Positions 18,154 through 25,600 of a stretch of 64,000 bases of DNA are shown in pieces (the stretch's first letter is position 1; each line of letters starts with the position of its first letter). The notes under the pieces are model-generated. The model saw nothing but the letters and a program-made list of their open reading frames with translations, was not told the origin of the DNA and ran no database searches. The DNA lies in the NCBI GenBank assembly GCA_963665085.2, contig CAXXXS010000002.1, forward strand, positions 434,001 through 498,000, read 5' to 3'. The position numbers were made by a program, and so were the translations under genes. The stretch comes from G963665085 sp963665085 (GTDB lineage Bacteria > Bacteroidota > Bacteroidia > Bacteroidales > JAAAOM01).

Positions 18154-19377
18154 TCAATTACCAGATAACTGAAGTTTTATATTGACCGCCACACCATTTC
18201 CTGGTTTTGTTTTATAATTATATTGCCCGCCAATTTTTTTTATTCGTCCTTCAAGATTAGCCAATCCAAATCCTTTTAATTTTTTTATCTTTTCCTCATA
18301 CTCAAATCCTTTTCCATCGTCTTTATAAAGAACTTCTAAGAACTCATTTTTATAACTTAAATCAATTTTAACCTTTGATGCTTCAGCATGTTTTATGGTA
18401 TTATTAATAAGTTCTATAAGCGTTCTATATAAAGTAAACTCAACTGTTTCATTAAATCGGTTTTCCAGGTTCGAGTTAAAATAAAAACTAATATTGGTAA
18501 CTGGCTTCAATCTTTCTGTAAACGATTTTACAGCTTCAACAATACCATATCGATTAAGAGCATCATGACTAAGATTATTTGAAATTCCCCTGATAGTTTG
18601 TATTGTTTCTTCTAGTATCTCTTTAATTCTTACAATATATTTTTTATGATTTTCCAAATTATCATCTGAGTATATTGCATGTGAATATATCATTGCAGTG
18701 GATAGCAATGGACCTAATCCATCATGTAGCTCTTTTGAATATCTTTCCCGTTCATTTTCCTCCGCTCCTACCATTGCCTTAAAGACTTTTTGTTCTATCC
18801 TTTTCTTATCTGTAATATCTCGAATAACAGCCCAATTAATTAAATTTTTATCCAGTATCATTTTATACAAACTAACTTCTACCGGTAACTTTTCTTCGCT
18901 TTTGGTAATCAATTCTACCTCAACACAAGCAGGAGAACCATCTACTTCTAACTGATTGTATATTTCTTTATATTTTTCAAAAATACTTTCCTCTGCAAGA
19001 ATTAAATCCAAGGCATTCTTTGCACATAACTCATTGTCTTTATAGCCTAGCATTTGATTAAAACTCTGGTTACATTCCATTAGTATCCCTGCTTTATTAA
19101 TCAGCACTACTCCAGCATGACTTCCATTATAAATAGCCCTACATCGTTTTTCGCTTTCGCTGAGCCTATTAATTACTTCTTGAAGCCTATAGATATAATA
19201 ACCTAATAAAACACCCACAACAGCACCAAAAGAAATTGGCACAATAAACCCTTTGGACACTATAGGAGCACCAATAATTTTCTTTTGAAAAAACGAAAGA
19301 GAACATAATAAGATTACCCCAATTATACCCCCTAATAACATCACTAAATACTTGTTCAATCTTGTTGTTGTTTTCAC
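18154..19377 (-). CDS. PAS-domain sensor histidine kinase, NarX/DegS-type (HisKA_3)
   Basis: Inner-membrane kinase: two transmembrane helices (about 11-31 and 40-62), PAS domain (about 75-195), HisKA_3 dimerisation domain with the phosphorylated His in ERERYSKELHDGLGPLLS, and ATPase domain with N-box LIELINNTIKHAEA and G-box DDGKGF and GFGLANLEGR. The short periplasmic loop (about 10 residues) makes the PAS domain the probable sensor. It pairs with the receiver-only protein downstream. The promoter was not identified; a MITE-like element lies about 75 bp upstream of the start. Confidence 0.9.
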   Translation of the reverse strand: MKTTTRLNKYLVMLLGGIIGVILLCSLSFFQKKIIGAPIVSKGFIVPISFGAVVGVLLGYYIYRLQEVINRLSESEKRCRAIYNGSHAGVVLINKAGILMECNQSFNQMLGYKDNELCAKNALDLILAEESIFEKYKEIYNQLEVDGSPACVEVELITKSEEKLPVEVSLYKMILDKNLINWAVIRDITDKKRIEQKVFKAMVGAEENERERYSKELHDGLGPLLSTAMIYSHAIYSDDNLENHKKYIVRIKEILEETIQTIRGISNNLSHDALNRYGIVEAVKSFTERLKPVTNISFYFNSNLENRFNETVEFTLYRTLIELINNTIKHAEASKVKIDLSYKNEFLEVLYKDDGKGFEYEEKIKKLKGFGLANLEGRIKKIGGQYNYKTKPGNGVAVNIKLQLSGN

Positions 19378-19452
19378 CTTATTAATTTGGCTTTAATAAA
19401 GTTACGAGAATTACGCCAGATTTACAACGAATCAAATTTAAATTTCCGTAAA

Positions 19453-19585
19453 TTAAAAAGCTGTCTAGAAAGTTAATTTTTTACTTAAAATAACTCAACT
19501 CGAACTAACACCAAACAAAAGTATGTTGTTGCTTCAAACGGAATCGAGGTGTCTTCTGGTGTTTACTTTTTAGATAGCTTTTTAA
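19453..19585. mobile_element. 133-bp MITE-like element with IS5-type ends
   Basis: The first and last 21 bp are inverted copies with two mismatches (outer 9 bases TTAAAAAGC on the left, GCTTTTTAA on the right). Inner motif CTGTCTA also occurs in the ends of the IS5-family element at 47365 (GAAACTGTCTAAATTT), so the element is probably a non-autonomous relative mobilised by a similar transposase. Possible target duplication TTAA. It contains no gene and lies in the intergenic gap upstream of the sensor kinase. Confidence 0.55.
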
Positions 19586-19631
19586 CCCGAATTATCAATT
19601 AGCTATGGATAAATCAGTTGTTAAAAAATTA

Positions 19632-20468
19632 TCATGGTTTAACTGTCTCTTTTTTTTCTTTTCTCACACGCTCCACTTCTTTCAACAAAATAGGAACTGC
19701 AGGTTCAACCATATCATGACCATATCCCTGAAGTTCAAACAACTGTGTTTTCTTATGTCCTACTGCTTCCATCATTCTAAGCATATAATAATTTTCCGCA
19801 TAACGGGTCTGCACATCTAAATTACGATCGCCGGTAATTAAAAGCAATGGCGGAGCGTCTGCATGCACATGAAACACTGGAGCATATTCATCAATAATTG
19901 GTTGTAGATATTCTAAACCTCTTTCCTGACGAATTGTGAAATGTGTAATACAATGACCACTAAATGGAATTAATCCAGCAATATTATTGGCATCTATATC
20001 ATGTACCTGGAGCCATTTTTTATCCATTCCTACAATACTAGTCAAATATCCACCGGCAGAATGCCCAGAAATAAAAATCAATGACGGATCCCCTCCATAT
20101 TTATCAATATTTTTAAATACCCAAGCAGCAGCTGCTGCTGCATCCTCAATATATACCGGTGCTTTAACTTTAGGATTCAATCTGTATTTTACAGCAACAA
20201 CAGCAACACCTTTATTTAATAGTCCTTCGGGAATGTATTTATCTCCACCTGTCAGTCCTCCTCCATGAAACCATACAATAGTAGAAAAACCTTTAACATT
20301 TTCAGGATAATAAACATCCAAGACACATTGTTGAGCGGCATATTCATCAGATGCAGTAACAGAATTATCGTAATAACCAATATCTGTTTTTTTTGAATAA
20401 GTTATCTCCTGAGCAAAAGAAGAAACTAAAAATACAAGTGAGAAAAATAGGGTTAATGTTTGTTTCAT
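19632..20468 (-). CDS. Secreted alpha/beta hydrolase, carboxylesterase type
   Basis: Signal peptide (about 1-19, ending SSFAQ), then an alpha/beta hydrolase domain of the hormone-sensitive-lipase/BD-FAE type. HGGG (residues 68-71) forms the oxyanion hole, GHSAGG gives the nucleophile Ser137, and the acid and His are probably in ITGDRNLD and GYGHDM. Predicted to act in the periplasm on a carboxyl ester; the substrate is unknown. It is the last gene of a minus-strand series, but a 142-bp gap separates it from the DUF302 gene, so it may have its own promoter. Confidence 0.82.
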   Translation of the reverse strand: MKQTLTLFFSLVFLVSSFAQEITYSKKTDIGYYDNSVTASDEYAAQQCVLDVYYPENVKGFSTIVWFHGGGLTGGDKYIPEGLLNKGVAVVAVKYRLNPKVKAPVYIEDAAAAAAWVFKNIDKYGGDPSLIFISGHSAGGYLTSIVGMDKKWLQVHDIDANNIAGLIPFSGHCITHFTIRQERGLEYLQPIIDEYAPVFHVHADAPPLLLITGDRNLDVQTRYAENYYMLRMMEAVGHKKTQLFELQGYGHDMVEPAVPILLKEVERVRKEKKETVKP

Positions 20469-20610
20469 TTTAAATCTTTGTTAGTTACATAAAAGCCAAA
20501 CGCTCTCCTTCACTATAGCTGAGAGTTTGAATTTTCCTGCTAAAGATAATTAATCTTCTTTGATACAAGCTTTATGTACTAACATATTATTTTACACCAT
20601 TATTTCAGAA

Positions 20611-21117
20611 TTAAAACAAGGTATATTTCAAGTTTAAGAAACGCATCATACTTTCTACTTCCAACGAAACTTCTTCGATTATTCTCTCAATTTCGCCTCC
20701 AAATATTTTTCCCATTATGCCACCATTCATCGTTGAAACAAACACTTGTCCGTCTGATTTTTCATAAACAGCAAAAGTCTTTGGCATCATATTTCCAATT
20801 TTTTTACGATCATCAGCCTTTAACATTTCGGCAGAATATTTTCCACTGCAATATTTGATTATTTTATAATTTCCGATTTCAAATCCACCATTCTCTTTTA
20901 CTTCTTTATTTTGGTCGATAATTCCTGTAACATGCCATCCTTCCTTCTCATTAATACGTTGTTCCATTAGAGAAACCGTTTTATCAAAATCATACGGACT
21001 TTTAAATTCCTTTACCATCATTTCACCTGCAGAAATATTAATTACCACAGCAGTAAAGATAATGCCTGCTAAAAATCCAAAAATCAAGCTAACTATTGAT
21101 ATTATTTTTGTTTTCAT
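20611..21117 (-). CDS. Membrane-anchored DUF302 protein
   Basis: N-terminal hydrophobic anchor (about 5-27), then a DUF302 domain (about 38-160): the start SPYDFDKTVSLMEQRINEKEGWHVTGIID and the YCSGKYSAEML and MPKTFAVYEKSDGQVFVSTMN stretches are typical. DUF302 proteins are widespread and often found near sulfur-redox genes; no biochemical activity is firmly assigned. It starts 11 bp after the SLAC1-family channel gene and belongs to the same operon. Confidence 0.78.
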   Translation of the reverse strand: MKTKIISIVSLIFGFLAGIIFTAVVINISAGEMMVKEFKSPYDFDKTVSLMEQRINEKEGWHVTGIIDQNKEVKENGGFEIGNYKIIKYCSGKYSAEMLKADDRKKIGNMMPKTFAVYEKSDGQVFVSTMNGGIMGKIFGGEIERIIEEVSLEVESMMRFLNLKYTLF

Positions 21118-21128
21118 TTTCTATTTTT

Positions 21129-22079
21129 TTAATCTTCATTAACACAAATCTCTCCAGCCTTAATTTTCCCAATGGTTTTCCAAGCCACAAAACCAACTGT
21201 AAATACTGCTCCTGCAAGAAGTATAAAAGCAAAGTACTTAAATACGGGCATGGCAGAAACCTGGTATGCCACCACTGATGCAATAGTAACAGCCATCAAC
21301 GGGAATGTAAATGCCCACCACGAGACAAAAAATTGTAATTTTTTGAAACTCTTATATAAAAACAGCAGTAACAGCACAAAAAAGTAGGCCATATAAAGCA
21401 TAAAAACCGCAAACGTATCCCAACTTTGTGTTAAACGGATATATGCTATAAACCCAACTGCAGGAGGTGCTATCAAAATAAAAAGCGTTGGAATAAATTT
21501 TTGTGGTAATTGGTGATGAAATATTGCCCTATTCAAGAAAATTGCAAAAAGTATTATCCAGAAAAAGAATCCTACCGAGAAATAGAAAAAGCTAAATACT
21601 TTTGGCATGTATTCTACACCTGCAACCGGAATCAAAATATTGCCTACAACGGGAATAAACCATGCCGGGTTCATAAACTGTATCTCAAAATTATGCTGTA
21701 TCCAAAAACTGATGGTATGAAGCATTAAAACAGTATGAAGCAATGTCCCCACCCACCATAATACAATTGAAAGGAAAGGCCAATAAGTCATAAAAGCGAT
21801 GGATAATAAAATTAACGAGATTGATATCGCAGAAAAGAAATTTATACGGATTCGATGGTTAAAATCAATTTTTACTTGTTCGAAAAATCTAATTGCTTTA
21901 AAACCATAAAGTATAGTTATAATTAAAAAAAGTATAAAAGTAAAAAACAATAAAACATCATAAAAAATGCGGGGTAGCCATTGCATGTGGTAAAATTTTC
22001 CTAATACAATAGTTAATCCTGCCAATCCCATAACAATGGAATAAAGGGTTATGGGAAAATGTTGCAGTTTCTCTTTCAT
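21129..22079 (-). CDS. SLAC1/TehA-family anion channel
   Basis: An integral membrane protein of about ten helices with almost no soluble part, matching the tellurite-resistance/dicarboxylate transporter and SLAC1 channel family. Recognisable parts are the N-terminal FPITLYSIVMGLAGLTIVLGK (first helix, conserved MGLAGL), the MNPAWFIPVVGNILIPVAG helix and the late WWAFTFPLMAVTIAS helix. The family transports anions such as sulfite, nitrate, chloride or malate. It lies between the thioredoxin reductase gene (10 bp upstream) and the DUF302 gene, which makes a sulfur-oxyanion role plausible but unproven. Confidence 0.82.
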   Translation of the reverse strand: MKEKLQHFPITLYSIVMGLAGLTIVLGKFYHMQWLPRIFYDVLLFFTFILFLIITILYGFKAIRFFEQVKIDFNHRIRINFFSAISISLILLSIAFMTYWPFLSIVLWWVGTLLHTVLMLHTISFWIQHNFEIQFMNPAWFIPVVGNILIPVAGVEYMPKVFSFFYFSVGFFFWIILFAIFLNRAIFHHQLPQKFIPTLFILIAPPAVGFIAYIRLTQSWDTFAVFMLYMAYFFVLLLLFLYKSFKKLQFFVSWWAFTFPLMAVTIASVVAYQVSAMPVFKYFAFILLAGAVFTVGFVAWKTIGKIKAGEICVNED

Positions 22080-22089
22080 AATAATAGAT

Positions 22090-23013
22090 TTAATTTGTTC
22101 TTATATATTCAGCAGCACTAAGGGCAGCAATTGTACCGTCTGCAACAGCAGTAGTAACTTGTCGATAACGCTTTACAATGCAATCTCCAGCGGCGAAAAC
22201 ACCCGGAATATTGGTTTTCATGTCAGAATCTACAATAATCTCATTGCGTTCATTTAGGTTAACCGTTCCTTTTATAGATTCTGTATTTGGTAAATATCCA
22301 ATAAATACAAATACTCCATCTACTTTAATTTCTTTTTCCTCATGAGTTGACAAATGTTCAACTGTTACTTTTTCCAGTACATCATTACCATAGAAACCTC
22401 TAAGTTCAGATTCCATAATAAAATCTATTTTAGGATTTTTTCGGGCTTCTTCAATAGCAAATTCAAATGCCTGGAAATGATCAAACTGATGGACAACAGT
22501 AACCTTTGTTGCATACTTCGTAAGGGTAACAGCCTCCTCCAATGCGGAGTTACCCCCTCCTACGACGATAAGCTCCTTACCAGTAAAAAAATCCCCATCG
22601 CATGTAGCACAATATGAAATTCCTTTTCCTTTAAAAGTATCTTCACCTGGCAGGTTCAAGGGACGTGGTTTTCCCCCGGGAGCAAGTATAACTGCCTTTG
22701 CTTTAAATTCACGGCCGTCTTGCAGTTTAACTGACTTGATATCCTCAGCTAAATCGTATTCGGCAATTTTTATATTCGACTTAATTTTACAACCAAAATC
22801 CTTTGCCTGTTTTTTCATGATATTGGCAACAGCATAACCGTTTGTGGTTTCAACACCCGGATAATTGGCAATTTCATTTGTTAAAACCATTTGGCCTCCT
22901 ACAGCACCTTCATTAAGTATTAATGTACTTAATTTTGCCCTCGAAGAATATATCCCGGCAGTTAATCCAGCTGCTCCGGCTCCAATTATCATTACATCAA
23001 AAATATCGTCCAT
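22090..23013 (-). CDS. trxB: Thioredoxin-disulfide reductase
   Basis: FAD-dependent NADPH:thioredoxin reductase, low-molecular-weight type. FAD-binding GAGAAGLTAGIYSSRA (residues 11-26), redox pair Cys135/Cys138 in SYCATCDGDFF, NADPH-binding GGGNSALEEA, and the C-terminal FAD contact GVFAAGDC. The 307-residue length is standard. It lies between an atypical thioredoxin-like protein (80 bp upstream) and the anion channel gene (10 bp downstream), forming the core of a redox operon. A second, housekeeping trxB elsewhere is possible and cannot be judged here. Confidence 0.93.
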   Translation of the reverse strand: MDDIFDVMIIGAGAAGLTAGIYSSRAKLSTLILNEGAVGGQMVLTNEIANYPGVETTNGYAVANIMKKQAKDFGCKIKSNIKIAEYDLAEDIKSVKLQDGREFKAKAVILAPGGKPRPLNLPGEDTFKGKGISYCATCDGDFFTGKELIVVGGGNSALEEAVTLTKYATKVTVVHQFDHFQAFEFAIEEARKNPKIDFIMESELRGFYGNDVLEKVTVEHLSTHEEKEIKVDGVFVFIGYLPNTESIKGTVNLNERNEIIVDSDMKTNIPGVFAAGDCIVKRYRQVTTAVADGTIAALSAAEYIRTN

Positions 23014-23052
23014 TTCTTTAATTTTCCTTTCAAAAACTTCTAGTAGAAAACG

Positions 23053-23083
23053 CTGCCAGTATCGTTAAGAACTGGCAGGTTTG
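23053..23083. repeat. Dispersed hairpin repeat, copy 1
   Basis: CTGCCAGT (23053-23060) and ACTGGCAG (23071-23078) form a hairpin around a loop containing TCGTTA, followed by GTTT. The same pattern (ctgacag-loop with tcgtta-ctgtcaggttt) recurs at 28771 and 55417, with a related form at 27770. Here it lies between trxB and the thioredoxin-like gene. Confidence 0.5.
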
Positions 23084-23092
23084 AATATTTTA

Positions 23093-23440
23093 TCAACTTA
23101 AATGCTCATCGATAATTGTAGTAATCTGTTCTCTGTTTTGAATGCTGCTTGTTGCTTTTACCATTTCGCCATTTTTGTAATAAACAGTAAATGGTAACCC
23201 CATAAAACCATTACACATTGGGGCATTTCGAATAACGCCTGCCTCCGGGCTGTCAAATGCCATTGAATAATACTTAACAGGTGTATCCTCCTCTTCAAGT
23301 TCTTCCATTGCCTCATAAACGGGAATACACATTGGTCCCATACGGCCACAACATACCATTACATTTTCGTTTTCACTAATAATTTTCTCTAATTCTGATG
23401 CTGTTTCTATTTCATGAACAGCGGTTTGTAACATTTTCAT
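23093..23440 (-). CDS. Thioredoxin-fold protein with atypical GPMC active site
   Basis: A 115-residue thioredoxin-like protein. The fold is visible from helix LEKIISENENVMV through the active-site region CCGRMGPMCIPVYEAMEEL and the cis-Pro loop MGLPFTVYYKNGE. Where thioredoxins have CGPC, this one has GPMC (residues 35-38), so only the second Cys (Cys38) is kept; two extra Cys (30 and 31) lie just before. It could work as a monothiol or use Cys30/31 with Cys38. Its position directly beside trxB suggests that TrxB or a partner reduces it. Whether it is catalytic is open. Confidence 0.75.
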   Translation of the reverse strand: MKMLQTAVHEIETASELEKIISENENVMVCCGRMGPMCIPVYEAMEELEEEDTPVKYYSMAFDSPEAGVIRNAPMCNGFMGLPFTVYYKNGEMVKATSSIQNREQITTIIDEHLS

Positions 23441-23451
23441 AACTATAAAAT

Positions 23452-23805
23452 TTAATTATCGTTTGTTATTATTTCAGAAATAATATTGTTATTGGAATTC
23501 AACTTTCCACTTATATAATCGTTTATTATCTCTTTTGAATTTTTCTTTGCAATCCCTACATAGAGGTTAATTTTATACTTTGCAAAAAGATGTATAATAC
23601 TTTTATCAATTTTATATGTAACTACATCTGTAATCCCCATTGCTGAAATCCAGGCAGGTAATTCACTTAGTGTTTTTACCAGGGGAAATTCTTTCTTTTG
23701 TTTTGCAATTTTTTCACCTTCCAAATCAAAAATTTCGTAATGATGACATTGACCGAAAAAATCACTCAATACATTGTTTACTATTGGAATTGCTACTTTC
23801 TTCAT
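23452..23805 (-). CDS. NifX/NifB-family (dinitrogenase Fe-Mo cofactor biosynthesis-like) protein
   Basis: Small protein of the NifX/NifY/MTH1175 fold, with the characteristic start MKKVAIPIVNNVLSDFFGQCHHYEIFDLEG and the GITDVVTYKIDKSIIHLFAKYKINLYVGI second half. Nitrogenase genes are absent from the window, and stand-alone members in Bacteroidota are usually linked to redox or metal-cluster handling. First gene of the minus-strand redox operon (11 bp to the thioredoxin-like gene), directly downstream of a good promoter and divergent from a Crp/Fnr regulator. Confidence 0.75.
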   Translation of the reverse strand: MKKVAIPIVNNVLSDFFGQCHHYEIFDLEGEKIAKQKKEFPLVKTLSELPAWISAMGITDVVTYKIDKSIIHLFAKYKINLYVGIAKKNSKEIINDYISGKLNSNNNIISEIITNDN

Positions 23806-23823
23806 TGCAAAAATTATTTAATG

Positions 23824-23854
23824 CAAATTTAGATGGTGCCCTGCATTACAGCAA
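23824..23854 (-). promoter_or_regulatory. Promoter of the redox operon
   Basis: On the minus strand TTG (23854-23852) and TAAATTTG (23831-23824) are spaced by 20 bp, a full match to the Bacteroidota -33/-7 promoter. It would start transcription about 12 bp before the NifX-like start codon. The palindrome AGATT-N5-AATCT (23862-23876) lies just upstream of the -33 element, about 50 bp before the start point, where an activator could bind. Confidence 0.6.
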
Positions 23855-23908
23855 GGATAAGAGATTGCGGAAATCTGTATATTCTTTTGAAATTTTATAA
23901 GTTTTTTT

Positions 23909-23922
23909 TTATCAAATGATAA
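23909..23922. promoter_or_regulatory. Palindrome TTATCAAATGATAA in the Crp/Fnr divergent region
   Basis: A perfect 6-bp inverted repeat (TTATCA/TGATAA) with two central bases, placed between the NifX-like operon and the divergent Crp/Fnr gene. Size and symmetry suit a dimeric regulator, and the neighbouring Crp/Fnr protein is the obvious candidate, but the half-site is not the standard FNR or CRP one. Confidence 0.35.
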
Positions 23923-24045
23923 CCCACAACCTTTCTACACAAAAAACAAACTCACTATCACCAATTTGAATATTAAATATTGCTTTAGATTGTTCTAATG
24001 TTATCTGAATTTTTATTTGCATTTTTGGTGTCTGAAAATTCCAGT

Positions 24046-24717
24046 ATGACAAACAAAATAGAACAAACTTTATCCTGCTTTCAAAATCTATCTTCTGAAG
24101 ATTTGTCTTACCTCAACGAAAAAAAAACTCAAATTAAATATTTAAAAGGCGAGACTATTTTTAAACAGGGAGCCTTTGCCCCACATGTTTTATTCGTAAA
24201 CCAGGGCCTTGTTAAAGTATACCTCCAGACCGGAGCTAACAAACAAATAAATATACGTTTAGCCAAACAAGGCGATTTCATGGCTTTTTCGTCTGTTTTT
24301 GGAGAAAATACTTATTATTATTCTTCTGTTACCCTAACAGATTCAACCATCTGTATGATTGAAAAAGAAGCTATTAAAAACCTGCTTTTAAAAAATCCGG
24401 ATTTTGCAATGCAGATTACCTCTAAAAATTACAAGAACGAATATCGATATCTTGAAATCATAAAAAACATCTCATACAAACAAATGAGAGGTAAATTAGC
24501 CTCAGCCCTTTTATACCTATCTTCAGATGATTTTAAAGAAGAAAACATATTCCAACAACTCACTCGCCAGGATATTGCCGATTTTGCTTCAATTACAATT
24601 GAAAGTGCTGTTAAATTTCTAAAAGAATTTGAAAAAGAAAAGATTATTGAGTTAGACGGAAAGGATATAAAAATATTAAAAAGCGAAGAGATAGAATCGA
24701 TAAGTAAGAATGGTTAG
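24046..24717 (+). CDS. Crp/Fnr-family transcriptional regulator
   Basis: Cyclic nucleotide-binding-like domain (about 15-130, with GETIFKQGAFAPHVLFVNQGLVK and GDFMAFSSVFGE) followed by a winged helix-turn-helix (about 150-220, with LTRQDIADFASITIESAVKFLKEFEKEKII). The cysteine cluster of oxygen-sensing FNR is absent, so the signal is unknown. The ATG at 24046 is preferred: the 16 codons before it are hydrophobic and unlike the family. It is divergent from the NifX-TrxB-SLAC1 operon and is probably its regulator, by position only. Confidence 0.85.
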   Translation: MTNKIEQTLSCFQNLSSEDLSYLNEKKTQIKYLKGETIFKQGAFAPHVLFVNQGLVKVYLQTGANKQINIRLAKQGDFMAFSSVFGENTYYYSSVTLTDSTICMIEKEAIKNLLLKNPDFAMQITSKNYKNEYRYLEIIKNISYKQMRGKLASALLYLSSDDFKEENIFQQLTRQDIADFASITIESAVKFLKEFEKEKIIELDGKDIKILKSEEIESISKNG

Positions 24718-24740
24718 AACGAATTATTAAAACAAAAAAA

Positions 24741-24762
24741 AAGATACCTGCCAGGGTATCTT
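24741..24762 (-). terminator. Intrinsic terminator between Crp/Fnr and DUF2892 genes
   Basis: AAGATACC (24741-24748) pairs with GGTATCTT (24755-24762). On the minus strand it is followed by a run of about ten T, so it should end the DUF2892 transcript; it may also serve the convergent Crp/Fnr gene. Confidence 0.7.
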
Positions 24763-24814
24763 TAAATTACTAATCACTTTTACTAAAAGAAAATTGCCTG
24801 AATATATCTTAATT

Positions 24815-25021
24815 TTAATTATCTGAAGAATATGTTTTTAAACCGAAAGGAGCATATAACGGACAAAATCCAACTATACTTGTTAAAAGGAAAACTGCAC
24901 CAATTATCAATAATACAATTCCTAATGTTCCGGATATTACGTTCGTAAAATATAAGATTGCTATTACTGCAGCAATTACCACCCTGATAACTCTATCTGC
25001 AACACCCATATTTTTTTTCAT
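24815..25021 (-). CDS. Small DUF2892 (YgaP-like) membrane protein
   Basis: A 68-residue protein with the DUF2892 pattern: KKNMGVADRVIRVVIAAVIAILYF, second helix and the closing FCPLYAPFGLKT, where the Cys-Pro-Leu-Tyr-x-Pro-Phe-Gly motif ends the domain. In E. coli YgaP this segment is the membrane anchor of a rhodanese. Here it stands alone, as is common in Bacteroidota near sulfur-redox genes. It is convergent with the Crp/Fnr gene and has its own terminator. Confidence 0.8.
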   Translation of the reverse strand: MKKNMGVADRVIRVVIAAVIAILYFTNVISGTLGIVLLIIGAVFLLTSIVGFCPLYAPFGLKTYSSDN

Positions 25022-25178
25022 CGTTTATTAATTTTTTATTTTTCAATGTAAAAACATATAATAAACCATCAATATGAAAAATTGTTTAAAAGCAAACGCT
25101 ATTTCTTATTAAACCCGTATATGCATTAGAAAATACGGTGAAAGAAATTTAATTCTATTTTATATTAGGTTAATGTTT

Positions 25179-25383
25179 ACTCTCCCTGATTGAGCCTGAG
25201 GCTCAATCTTTCCCTCTCTTGAAAGAGAGGGAGAAATATCCAGCTCTGCTGGATGAGAGGGTGAGTACATAATAATATTCTTTAAATTACTTTTTACATC
25301 TTTTAGCCTGATACTGGGACATCTCGCTACTTCGAGAACAAATCTATTTTGTAGCCCTTCTTCAAGTCCTCCTCGGAGGAGGA
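25179..25383. repeat. Cluster of palindromes in the gene-free stretch 25022-25432
   Basis: Four compact hairpins occur: GATTGAGCCT/AGGCTCAATC (25188-25208), CCCTCTCTT/AAGAGAGGG (25212-25231), ATCCAGC/GCTGGAT (25238-25254) and TCCTCCTC/GAGGAGGA (25367-25383). The first three are enclosed by ACTCTCCCT (25179-25187) and AGGGTGAGT (25258-25266), near-inverted copies, so 25179-25266 may be one mobile repeat unit. Nothing else is seen in this gap. Multi-hairpin intergenic units of this type are usually dispersed repeats. Confidence 0.5.
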
Positions 25384-25432
25384 TTTAGGAGGTATTCTTA
25401 ATAAACGCTTGTAAAATACAATACTAATTATT

Positions 25433-25573
25433 TCAAACAATTCTAAACATTGAACAATTAAGTTTTAATACCAGAACTCCCGTTTCCAAAGGTAATTCGA
25501 GATAATCCTGGGCCGATACCGAAAAGACAGGTAATAATGCTAGAAGCAGAATGCATTTAATAGGTGTTTTCAT
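25433..25573 (-). pseudogene. Truncated secreted-protein gene (signal peptide only)
   Basis: An open frame of 46 codons too short for most gene callers. It begins with a convincing signal peptide (KTPIKCILLLALLPVFSVSAQ) and continues for about 25 residues (DYLELPLETGVLVLKLN) before a stop. It follows the GH114-like gene after 27 bp in the same direction, so it is probably the 5' end of the next gene of that operon, cut off by deletion near the palindrome cluster. A real small secreted peptide is less likely. Confidence 0.4.
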
Positions 25574-25600
25574 GCGTTTGATATTGAATAATATTTAGTC

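Noticed and set aside
23452..23805. NifX-like gene as evidence of nitrogen fixation
   Set aside because: No nif structural genes are present and the family is common outside nitrogen fixers.
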